From Pollutimonas sp036675955 (GTDB lineage: Bacteria > Pseudomonadota > Gammaproteobacteria > Burkholderiales > Burkholderiaceae_B): a stretch of DNA of 26,823 nucleotides. The DNA lies in NCBI GenBank assembly GCA_036675955.1, contig JAKFDW010000060.1:1-26823 (forward strand), read 5' to 3'. Made by a program: the position numbers and the translations under genes. Positions 1 through 6,074 of this stretch are shown in pieces. The notes below the pieces were generated by a model, which was not told where the DNA came from, ran no database searches, and worked only from the letters and a program-made list of their open reading frames with translations. Each line of letters opens with the position of its first letter. Within the stretch, counting starts at the first letter, position 1.

Positions 1-89
1 ACGGTATCGCCAGGGCCAAATGCGGGCTTGGCTTCGCCGCCGGTAAGGCGCGCGATTTCTTCTTGTTCAAGAATTTCTATTAAATTCAC
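1..89 (-). CDS. rplS: 50S ribosomal protein L19, 5' part only (cut by window edge)
   Basis: The minus strand from 89 reads V/M-N-L-I-E-I-L-E-Q-E-E-I-A-R-L-T-G-G, then E-A-K-P-A-F-G-P-G-D-T-V. This is the N-terminus of beta-proteobacterial L19, a 50S protein at the 30S/50S interface; the PGDTV segment is conserved in the family. Only 29 codons are inside the window. The start is GTG, chosen because AGGAG lies 7 nt upstream and because the family starts here. In most proteobacteria rplS is the last gene of rpsP-rimM-trmD-rplS, but here the DNA upstream is not trmD. It holds a 108-bp gap and then a small LexA-controlled ORF on the same strand. The identification is firm; the promoter is unknown. 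Confidence 0.93.
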   Translation of the reverse strand, partial: MNLIEILEQEEIARLTGGEAKPAFGPGDT

Positions 90-135
90 GGTAAAGCTCC
101 TGATTTCATCATGACGCGGGCTAATTCTTGGTATG

Positions 136-170
136 TAGCAAAGCCAGGCAGAGGATGAGTTAGCAAAGCC
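136..170. repeat. Pair of 10-bp direct repeats upstream of rplS
   Basis: TAGCAAAGCC occurs at 136-145 and again at 161-170, 25 bp apart, in the leader region between the small ORF (stop at 198) and rplS (start at 89). The role is unknown; it could be chance or a regulatory element of rplS. No terminator is visible between the small ORF and rplS, only a 4-bp stem at 182-193 with no U-tract. Confidence 0.35.
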
Positions 171-197
171 GGTTATTGTACAGGCAAAAGCCTTATA

Positions 198-374
198 TTA
201 AAAGCCGCTTGCGACCCCAAGCCACATAAGCCCCGGAATTGTTGCGCCCCATGCCGCGACCAGGCAGACATCGGCCACCATGGCGCCCCGCGTGAGATAA
301 GAGCACTTGCTACGGCTGGGACGTGACTGGAAAGGCCATTTGGATGGCTGTTTTTTTGGCTGATAATTTTGCAT
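198..374 (-). CDS. Small basic single-pass membrane protein under LexA boxes (58 aa, hypothetical)
   Basis: This is a 58-codon ORF with ATG at 374 and TAA at 198-200. A good Shine-Dalgarno (CCGGAG) lies 6-7 nt upstream, which is why this ATG is preferred to the in-frame ATGs at 419 and 422. Residues 1-30 are polar and strongly basic (seven Lys/Arg, no acidic residue). Residues 31-57 form one hydrophobic segment (AMVADVCLVAAWGATIPG, then LMWLGVASG) that reads as a transmembrane helix ending almost at the C-terminus. The positive-inside rule predicts an N-in orientation. I do not recognise a named family. About 80-130 bp upstream lie two perfect LexA boxes, one covering the -35 of a plausible promoter, so the gene is probably induced by DNA damage. 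By analogy with small SOS membrane peptides such as TisB and SidA it could be a toxin or division inhibitor, but that is inference only. rplS follows on the same strand. Confidence 0.62.
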   Translation of the reverse strand: MQNYQPKKQPSKWPFQSRPSRSKCSYLTRGAMVADVCLVAAWGATIPGLMWLGVASGF

Positions 375-432
375 GAGTGTCTCCGGAAGAAAATGGCTGC
401 GCGATGGCGCTGCAAGCATCAAGCTGATTGGC

Positions 433-462
433 GATATACAGCGCGCCGCACATACTGTTCAA
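433..462 (-). promoter_or_regulatory. Predicted sigma70 promoter of the small membrane ORF
   Basis: On the minus strand TTGAAC (plus 457-462) is followed after 18 bp by TATATC (plus 433-438). Each hexamer matches 4 of 6 consensus bases. The start of transcription would fall near 426, giving a leader of about 50 nt to the ATG at 374. The -35 sits inside the proximal LexA box, the classical geometry for LexA repression. Confidence 0.5.
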
Positions 463-470
463 ACATACAG
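455..470. promoter_or_regulatory. LexA (SOS) box 1, promoter-proximal
   Basis: taCTGT-tcaaacat-ACAGtc is a perfect CTGT-N8-ACAG operator of the gamma/beta-proteobacterial LexA type, with a favourable TA flank on its left. It overlaps the predicted -35 of the minus-strand promoter for the 58-aa ORF. The second box lies 33 bp away centre to centre, about three helical turns, so two LexA dimers would sit on the same face of the DNA. Confidence 0.85.
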
Positions 471-487
471 TCATCGGTTAGATAGAA

Positions 488-503
488 CTGTATAAAACAA
501 CAG
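488..503. promoter_or_regulatory. LexA (SOS) box 2, distal
   Basis: aaCTGT-ataaaaca-ACAGtg is a second perfect CTGT-N8-ACAG LexA operator. It contains TATAAA (491-496), which reads on the plus strand as a good -10 hexamer. It may therefore repress a divergent plus-strand transcript as well as strengthen repression of the small membrane ORF. Confidence 0.83.
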
Positions 504-504
504 T

Positions 505-544
505 GGTATTTGCAAGCGTTAATTCTGCGTTTGCGGCAAATACC
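505..544. repeat. 9-bp inverted repeat next to the LexA boxes
   Basis: GGTATTTGC (505-513) and GCAAATACC (536-544) are perfect inverted copies separated by 22 nt. A smaller palindrome, TTTGC-G-GCAAA (530-540), overlaps the right arm. If a plus-strand RNA started near 503 the repeat would make a 5' stem-loop. No U-tract follows on either strand, so it is not an intrinsic terminator. Confidence 0.5.
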
Positions 545-611
545 CTACGAATTTCCCCAGATATCCTTCACGGTCCTTCTTTCTCGTTATTGTCCTAACG
601 TAATGGAACGT

Positions 612-643
612 CAGAAAAATAAAAACCCGCCAGACGGCGGGTT
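612..643 (-). terminator. Intrinsic terminator of the peroxiredoxin gene
   Basis: An 8-bp perfect stem AACCCGCC/GGCGGGTT (624-631 with 636-643) and a 4-nt loop are followed on the minus strand by a T-rich tail (TTTTATTTTT). It lies about 20 bp after the peroxiredoxin stop codon at 663. The plus strand has no U-tract after the stem, so it terminates minus-strand transcripts. Confidence 0.85.
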
Positions 644-662
644 GGTGTGATGCGCAACAAAA

Positions 663-1304
663 TTATTTGTTGGGCTGCGGTGTAACGCGCAGATAAGGAC
701 GCACTTCCGTATAGCCTTTCGGAAATTTTTCTTTCAGCACGGCTTCGTCCTTCAGCGAGGGCACGATGATGACATCGTCGCCATCTTGCCAGTTCACCGG
801 TGTGGCGACGCTGTGACTGTCTGTCAGTTGCAGGGAATCGATCACACGCAGAATTTCGTTGAAATTCCGTCCGGTGCTTGCCGGATAAGTAAGCGTCAGG
901 CGGATTTTCTTGGCGGGATCGATGATGAATACCGAACGTACTGTAGCCGTAGTGCTGGCGTTCGGATGAATCATGTCGTACAGGGAAGACACCTTGCGGT
1001 CCGCATCGGCCAGGATGGGAAAATCCACCTTGGTATTCTGCGTGTCGTTGATGTCTTCAATCCACTTCTTGTGTGATTCGGCATCGTCCACCGAGACAGC
1101 AAGCACCTTGACGTTGCGCTTGGCGAACTCGCCCGACACTATAGCCGTGTAACCGAGCTCTGTTGTGCATACTGGCGTAAAGTCGGCGGGATGCGAAAAA
1201 AGCACACCCCAGCTGTCACCTAAATACTCGTGAAGACGGATCTTGCCGATGGAAGAATCCTGTTCGAAATCGGGGGCGGTATCGCCCAAACGCAAAGTTG
1301 ACAT
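663..1304 (-). CDS. 1-Cys peroxiredoxin (Prx6/LsfA-like thiol peroxidase)
   Basis: This 213-aa protein reduces hydrogen peroxide and alkyl hydroperoxides in the cytosol. The active-site signature is HPADFTPVCTTE, with the peroxidatic Cys46, Thr43 and Pro39 of the PxxxTxxC motif. Cys46 is the only cysteine in the whole protein, so there is no resolving Cys and the enzyme must be regenerated by an outside thiol. That, the length and the extended C-terminal domain (from about residue 165) place it in the Prx6 (1-Cys) subfamily; Pseudomonas LsfA is the closest named type. The ATG at 1304 fits the family start (S-T-L-R-L-G-D-x-A-P-D-F). It has its own terminator downstream, and the 93-bp gap to the acyl-CoA dehydrogenase probably holds its promoter, though I cannot pick convincing hexamers. 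Confidence 0.93.
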   Translation of the reverse strand: MSTLRLGDTAPDFEQDSSIGKIRLHEYLGDSWGVLFSHPADFTPVCTTELGYTAIVSGEFAKRNVKVLAVSVDDAESHKKWIEDINDTQNTKVDFPILADADRKVSSLYDMIHPNASTTATVRSVFIIDPAKKIRLTLTYPASTGRNFNEILRVIDSLQLTDSHSVATPVNWQDGDDVIIVPSLKDEAVLKEKFPKGYTEVRPYLRVTPQPNK

Positions 1305-1397
1305 GATGGCTCTCTTGGTCGTAGGACAAAAGGGAAAGGTATGCCATATATTGTGGCAGCATAAAAACGCTAAAGGAAATAACCGTTCAGAATTTGC

Positions 1398-3221
1398 TTA
1401 TGCCCTGCCCGCCTCACCGGCATACCGACTAGCCACGTCTCCTTCTATGACGGAAACCGACAGCGATTCCGCCCGCGGAAGAATATGCGCAGCATAAAAA
1501 ATACTGGTGGCAAGCTTTTGAGTATAAAACGGAGCATCCTGACCCGCATCGGCTTTTTGACTGCACACCAGGGCAGCACGCGCCAATTGCCAACCTGCAT
1601 GGACGGTTCCCGCCATCATTAGGTAGGGCACGCTCCCCAGAAAAACTGCCCGTACCGACTGTTGCGCATAGTCCAGGACAAATGCCGTGGCCTTGTCATA
1701 GGCATTTACGGCCGCGTCCAGGCGCCGGGCTATCAAAGCCAAGCCGTCTGCGCCAGCCCCCCCTTGGGCGGCGGCCTTTTGCAGCTGGGCCACCACGGCG
1801 CGCATTTCGCCTGACAAGGCCTTTGCGACCGCGGCGCCATCACGCAATATTTTTCGGCCCACGAAATCATTCGCCTGGATTGCCGTGGTGCCTTCATAAA
1901 TAGGCAGAATTCTGGCATCACGATAATACTGCGCGGCACCCGTCTCTTCGATGAAGCCCATACCGCCATGAACCTGCACGCCCAGCGAGGCGACCTCTAG
2001 GGAAGACTCGGTAGAAAAACCTTTGACGACAGGAACCAGATACTCGTACACCGCCTTGTTGTGCGCCTTGACGGCCGGATCTGCATGACGGCGCGATGTG
2101 TCGCAGGCTGCCGCGGCCACGTACGCCAGTGCCCGGCCGCCTTCTGTCAGCGCACGCATGGTCAGCAGCATGCGCTGCACATCGGGATGATTGGAAATCG
2201 CAACCGGGCCGGCCGAACCCTCCAGCGCCTGGCCTTGAAGCCGGTCGTTGGCATAGCCGACTGCGTGCTGCAAAGCCCGTTCCGATACGGCAATGCCCTG
2301 AACGCCAACCGCATATCGCGCTGCGTTCATCATGATGAACATGTATTCAAGACCGCGATTTTCTTCTCCGACAAGGAAACCGACAGCGCCTTCGCCCACG
2401 TCGCCCTTGCCGGAGCCATACAGCAGGACTGCAGTCGGGCTTCCGTGTATGCCCAGTTTATGTTCCAGCGATGCACACCAGACGTCATTACGCGCCCCAA
2501 GCGTGCCGCCTTCGTTGACCAGAAACTTGGGCACAATGAATAATGAAATGCCTTTGACGCCTTTGGGGGCGTCGGGAGTACGCGCCAGCACCAGGTGCAC
2601 GATATTCTCTGCCATATCGTGCTCGCCGTAAGTGATGAATATCTTTTGGCCCGACAAGCGGTAGCTTCCATCTTCCTGCTTTACCGCCTTGGTGGCGATC
2701 TGGGCCAGGTCCGATCCGGCCTGGGGCTCGGTAAGATTCATTGTCCCCGTCCAGCGGCCCTCAAGCATGGGAGGGATGAAGCGCGATTGCTGCTCGTGCG
2801 TGCCCACGGCCGTCAATGCCTCGATGACGCCATCGGTAAGCAAGGGACACAAGGAAAATGCCAGGCTGGCCGCATTCATGTTTTCGCTGACCGGCGCCCC
2901 CACCAGCTTGGGCAGGCCCTGCCCGCCCCACTCCTGTTCGTGCTGCAAACCTTGCCAGCCCCCCGCTGCGAACTCGGCGAATGCCTGCTTGAAACCCGGC
3001 GACGTGCTGACGGATCCATCGGACCATTTCGCCGGAGAAGTATCACCGGACTGATTCAGCGGTGCGATCGCCTGCTCTACAAATCTGGCGTTCTCGTCCA
3101 GCACCGCATCGACTAGGTCGGTCGACACCTCTTCGAATCCCGGCAACGCCAGCACACTGTCGAGGTCGGCCAGTTCTTTCAATACAAATTGGATATCTTG
3201 GGTAGGGGCGCGGTAGCTCAC
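1398..3221 (-). CDS. Acyl-CoA dehydrogenase with C-terminal extension domain
   Basis: This 607-aa FAD enzyme oxidises acyl-CoA to trans-2-enoyl-CoA and passes electrons to ETF. The usual acyl-CoA dehydrogenase core is present: the NLTEPQAGSDLAQI segment of the flavin/substrate region, VQVHGGMGFIEE, and the catalytic-base motif PIYEGTTAIQAND with Glu443. About 130 further residues at the C-terminus correspond to the extra domain of the ~600-aa subgroup. The start is placed at GTG 3221 because GGAG lies 5 nt upstream and relatives begin S-Y-R-A-P. A TTG at 3302 in the same frame would add 27 atypical residues. The gene sits 91 bp after etfA on the same strand, so enzyme and electron acceptor are probably co-expressed. 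Chain-length specificity cannot be read from sequence. Confidence 0.93.
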   Translation of the reverse strand: MSYRAPTQDIQFVLKELADLDSVLALPGFEEVSTDLVDAVLDENARFVEQAIAPLNQSGDTSPAKWSDGSVSTSPGFKQAFAEFAAGGWQGLQHEQEWGGQGLPKLVGAPVSENMNAASLAFSLCPLLTDGVIEALTAVGTHEQQSRFIPPMLEGRWTGTMNLTEPQAGSDLAQIATKAVKQEDGSYRLSGQKIFITYGEHDMAENIVHLVLARTPDAPKGVKGISLFIVPKFLVNEGGTLGARNDVWCASLEHKLGIHGSPTAVLLYGSGKGDVGEGAVGFLVGEENRGLEYMFIMMNAARYAVGVQGIAVSERALQHAVGYANDRLQGQALEGSAGPVAISNHPDVQRMLLTMRALTEGGRALAYVAAAACDTSRRHADPAVKAHNKAVYEYLVPVVKGFSTESSLEVASLGVQVHGGMGFIEETGAAQYYRDARILPIYEGTTAIQANDFVGRKILRDGAAVAKALSGEMRAVVAQLQKAAAQGGAGADGLALIARRLDAAVNAYDKATAFVLDYAQQSVRAVFLGSVPYLMMAGTVHAGWQLARAALVCSQKADAGQDAPFYTQKLATSIFYAAHILPRAESLSVSVIEGDVASRYAGEAGRA

Positions 3222-3312
3222 TTTTTCTCCACAATTGAATTGCCGAAAGAAAACAGGGCCTGAGGCTTGCGCCACAGACCCGTTTTCACATGCTACAGAC
3301 AAGTCCGTATGA

Positions 3313-4242
3313 CTACAGCGCCTCGACCAGCTCCGGCACGGCCTGGAACAAGTCCGCCACGAGTCCGTAGTCGGCTACGCCGAATATGGGCGCCTCGGCG
3401 TCTTTGTTTATGGCGACGATGACCTTGGAGTCTTTCATGCCCGCCAAATGCTGGATAGCACCGGAAATGCCTACCGCGACATAAAGCTGGGGCGCAACGA
3501 TCTTCCCGGTTTGACCAACCTGCCAGTCGTTGGGCGCGTAGCCCGCATCCACAGCGGCGCGCGAAGCGCCCAGGGCGGCTCCCAGCTTGTCGGCCAGCGG
3601 ATCAAGGATCTTGAAGTTCTCTGCGCTGCCCAGGCCACGACCACCCGACACCACCACTGTTGCCCCAGCCAGTTCGGGCCGGTCGCTGGCGGCGACTTCA
3701 CGGCCCACGAACGACGACAAGCCTGAATCGGCCACCACCGTTACGGATTCCACGGTTGCGCTTCCGCCTTCAGCGGCTACGCCGTCGAATGCCGTGGTAC
3801 GGACCGTAATAACCTTGACGGCATCGGCTGACTGCACCGTTGCAATGGCATTGCCGGCATAGATAGGACGCGTGAACGTATCGGCCGATTCAACCGAAAT
3901 AATGTCGGAAATCTGGGCGACGTCGAGCTTGGCGGCTACGCGCGGCGCCACATTCTTGCCCGCGGCGGTCGCGGGGAAGAGGATATGGCTATAGCCTTCG
4001 GCCATGGAAAGCACTTGGGCAGCCACGTTTTCGGCCAGGCCTTCAGCCAGCGCAGGACCGTCGGCCAGCAGCACTTTGCCAACGCCAGCGGCTTTCGCAG
4101 CCTGGTCGGCGACTGCCTGGGCGCCGTTGCCGGCGACCAATACGTGTATGTCGCCATCGAGCTTGGAGGCTGCGGCGATGGTGTTCAGGGTGGCACCCTT
4201 CAGGTGCGTATTGTCGTGTTCCGCAATTACTAGAATCGTCAT
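3313..4242 (-). CDS. etfA: Electron transfer flavoprotein alpha subunit
   Basis: This 309-aa protein is the FAD-carrying half of the ETF heterodimer, which shuttles electrons from acyl-CoA dehydrogenases to ETF-ubiquinone oxidoreductase. The N-terminal ETF domain spans about residues 1-180. The C-terminal FAD-binding domain shows the family signature VVSGGRGLGSAENFKIL, QVGQTGKIVAPQLYVAVGIS and AIQHLAGMKDSKVIVAINKD. The length is normal. Its ATG directly abuts the etfB stop (TAAATG), showing tight translational coupling and 1:1 synthesis. Confidence 0.97.
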   Translation of the reverse strand: MTILVIAEHDNTHLKGATLNTIAAASKLDGDIHVLVAGNGAQAVADQAAKAAGVGKVLLADGPALAEGLAENVAAQVLSMAEGYSHILFPATAAGKNVAPRVAAKLDVAQISDIISVESADTFTRPIYAGNAIATVQSADAVKVITVRTTAFDGVAAEGGSATVESVTVVADSGLSSFVGREVAASDRPELAGATVVVSGGRGLGSAENFKILDPLADKLGAALGASRAAVDAGYAPNDWQVGQTGKIVAPQLYVAVGISGAIQHLAGMKDSKVIVAINKDAEAPIFGVADYGLVADLFQAVPELVEAL

Positions 4243-4992
4243 TTAAACCACCTTAGCTTCATTCTTCAGTTTGTCGACCAGCGTAGCCACATCGGGCACC
4301 ATAATTCCTGCCGAGCGTGCGGGGGGCTCGGACACCTTCAGTGTCTTCAGCCGCGGTGCAACGTCAACGCCCAGTTCTTCAGGCGTGATCACTTCGAGCG
4401 TCTTCTTCTTTGCCTTCATGATATTGGGCAAGGTGACATAGCGGGGCTCGTTCAGGCGCAAGTCGGTGGTGATGATGGCAGGAAGCTTGAGCGACAGGGT
4501 TTCAAGGCCGCCATCGACTTCACGCGTGACCGATACGGAATCGCCCGACACCTCGACCTTGCTTGCGAAAGTGGCTTGTGGCCAGCCCAGCAAGGCGGCC
4601 AGCATCTGGCCGGTCTGGTTGGAGTCGTCGTCGATGGCCTGCTTGCCCAATATGACCAGTTGAGGTTGTTCTTTGTCGACCAGCGACTTGAGCAACTTGG
4701 CGACAGCCAGGGGTTGCAATTCGACGTCTGTCTGGACCAGCGCAGCGCGATCGGCGCCGATAGCCATGGCGGTACGCAAGGTTTCCTGGGATTGGGCGAC
4801 CCCGCAAGAAACGGCGATCACTTCGGTTGCAACGCCCTTTTCTTTAAGACGCGTGGCCTCTTCGACGGCTATTTCGTCAAAAGGGTTCATCGACATTTTG
4901 ACGTTTGCAATATCCACGCCGCTCTGATCGGACTTCACGCGTACTTTGACGTTGTAATCAACCACACGCTTGACAGGTACCAATACCTTCAT
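4243..4992 (-). CDS. etfB: Electron transfer flavoprotein beta subunit
   Basis: This 249-aa protein is the AMP-binding small subunit of ETF. It starts MKVLVPVKRVVDYNVKVRVK as in other EtfB, and carries the SMNPFDEIAVEEA region and the adenine-nucleotide segment VILGKQAIDDDSNQTGQ. The ATG at 4992 is preferred because GGAG lies 8 nt upstream and the family starts here; the frame stays open for 33 more codons without homology. It is the first gene of etfB-etfA-acyl-CoA dehydrogenase. The 121-bp gap to the deacetylase gene should contain the promoter, but no clear hexamers are visible. Confidence 0.97.
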   Translation of the reverse strand: MKVLVPVKRVVDYNVKVRVKSDQSGVDIANVKMSMNPFDEIAVEEATRLKEKGVATEVIAVSCGVAQSQETLRTAMAIGADRAALVQTDVELQPLAVAKLLKSLVDKEQPQLVILGKQAIDDDSNQTGQMLAALLGWPQATFASKVEVSGDSVSVTREVDGGLETLSLKLPAIITTDLRLNEPRYVTLPNIMKAKKKTLEVITPEELGVDVAPRLKTLKVSEPPARSAGIMVPDVATLVDKLKNEAKVV

Positions 4993-5113
4993 CGAGCATT
5001 CTCCAAGAATTGAAAAAAAATGGTGCCACCCGGCGCGGCTAGCGGACTGTCGAGCTGATTGCTCGTTGGCCCCGGCCGACCCGCCAGACAATAATCACGT
5101 AAACTTTCTTATT

Positions 5114-6037
5114 CTACAACGTTGCGAGTGCCCTGATATGGGCTACTGCGCTGCGCCCGAGGGCTGACAGGTTGTAGCCTCCTTCCAGGAAGCTGACGAC
5201 CCGGCCCTGCGCCGTTTGCCTGGCCAGTTGCACCACTTGCTCTGTGATCCAGGCATAGTCCGATTCAACAAGGCCCAATTGCCCCATGTCATCTTCGCGA
5301 TGGCCGTCGAAGCCGGCAGAGATAAAGATGAACTCGGGCTTGAACGCTTCGAGCCTGGGCATCCAGATATCGCTCACCAGTTGACGAAGGTCTGCACCCT
5401 GGGTGTAGGCTTCCACCGGTATGTTGATCATGTTTTCCGCCGGATCGTCCTGACGAATATTCGGAAAAAATGGGTACTGGAAAAAGCTGCACATCAAAAC
5501 GCGAGGGTCGCCCGTGAACATTTCCTCGGTGCCATTGCCATGATGCACGTCGAAGTCGATGATGGCGATTTTTTTCAGCCCATACCGATCCATCGCATAT
5601 GCAGCGGCGATGGCAATATTGTTGAAAAAACAGAAACCCATGGCAAGCCCGGGACGAGCATGATGACCCGGCGGCCGCACCGAACAAAACGCAGCCTGCG
5701 ATCTTTTTTCCATGATGGCGTCCACCGCTGCGATGCCCGAGCCGGCAGCCACCACCGCTGCCTCTAGCGTATGTGGGTTCATCAGGGTATCGGGATCGAT
5801 GGCCAGGTAGCCCTGCGCGGGTACGCCGGCGCGCAAATAGGCGAGGTATTCAGGTGTGTGAACGCGCAGTATGTCGGCATCGCGCGCGGCTGGAGCCTGC
5901 TCTTCGGTCAGCAAGGACATCACCCCGCTGGCCAGCAACTGATCGTTGATGGCATCGAGCCTTTGCGGGCATTCGGGATGCCAGTTTCCCATTTCATGCA
6001 AGCGGCACGCGGGATGAGTAATATATAGAGTCTCCAT
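5114..6037 (-). CDS. Histone deacetylase family protein (class II-like zinc amidohydrolase)
   Basis: This 307-aa enzyme belongs to the arginase/deacetylase fold that removes acetyl groups from lysine or polyamines. All catalytic elements are present: RPPGHHARPG with the His125-His126 dyad, zinc ligands Asp163 and His165 in DFDVHHGNGTEE, Asp244 in SAGFDGH, and Tyr288 in EGGYNL. The bacterial substrate is unknown; acetylpolyamines or acetyl-lysine are possible. The start METLYITHP at 6037 matches the family. No Shine-Dalgarno precedes it. Instead TTGCAA-18 bp-CATAAT ends 7 nt before the ATG, suggesting a leaderless mRNA. The gene is divergent from mltB with 10 bp between the start codons. It is followed by etfB on the same strand. 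Confidence 0.92.
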   Translation of the reverse strand: METLYITHPACRLHEMGNWHPECPQRLDAINDQLLASGVMSLLTEEQAPAARDADILRVHTPEYLAYLRAGVPAQGYLAIDPDTLMNPHTLEAAVVAAGSGIAAVDAIMEKRSQAAFCSVRPPGHHARPGLAMGFCFFNNIAIAAAYAMDRYGLKKIAIIDFDVHHGNGTEEMFTGDPRVLMCSFFQYPFFPNIRQDDPAENMINIPVEAYTQGADLRQLVSDIWMPRLEAFKPEFIFISAGFDGHREDDMGQLGLVESDYAWITEQVVQLARQTAQGRVVSFLEGGYNLSALGRSAVAHIRALATL

Positions 6038-6044
6038 AAGGAAG

Positions 6045-6074
6045 ATTATGTTCAAACCTGCTCGTATTTTGCAA
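6045..6074 (-). promoter_or_regulatory. Predicted promoter of the deacetylase gene, overlapping the mltB start
   Basis: On the minus strand TTGCAA (plus 6069-6074, 4/6 match) is followed after 18 bp by CATAAT (plus 6045-6050, 5/6 match). Seven bases then separate the -10 from the deacetylase ATG, so transcription would begin at or next to the A of the start codon. The -10 is made partly of the mltB start codon (6048-6050) read on the other strand. Confidence 0.5.

Noticed and set aside
173..415. 80-codon ORF overlapping the small membrane ORF in another frame
   Set aside because: It has no ribosome binding site and reads as random composition, and the overlapping 58-codon frame has a good SD, correct position after the LexA promoter and a clear hydrophobic segment.
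411..517. 7-base complementarity (TGCAAGC at 411-417 and 511-517) between the small-ORF leader and the proposed divergent RNA
   Set aside because: Seven bases over two stretches of this size is within chance, and the motif is nearly self-complementary. It does not support antisense pairing by itself.
3222..3302. Upstream TTG start for the acyl-CoA dehydrogenase, adding 27 residues
   Set aside because: The extra residues do not match the family. GTG at 3221 has GGAG at proper distance, and the protein then starts S-Y-R-A-P as relatives do.
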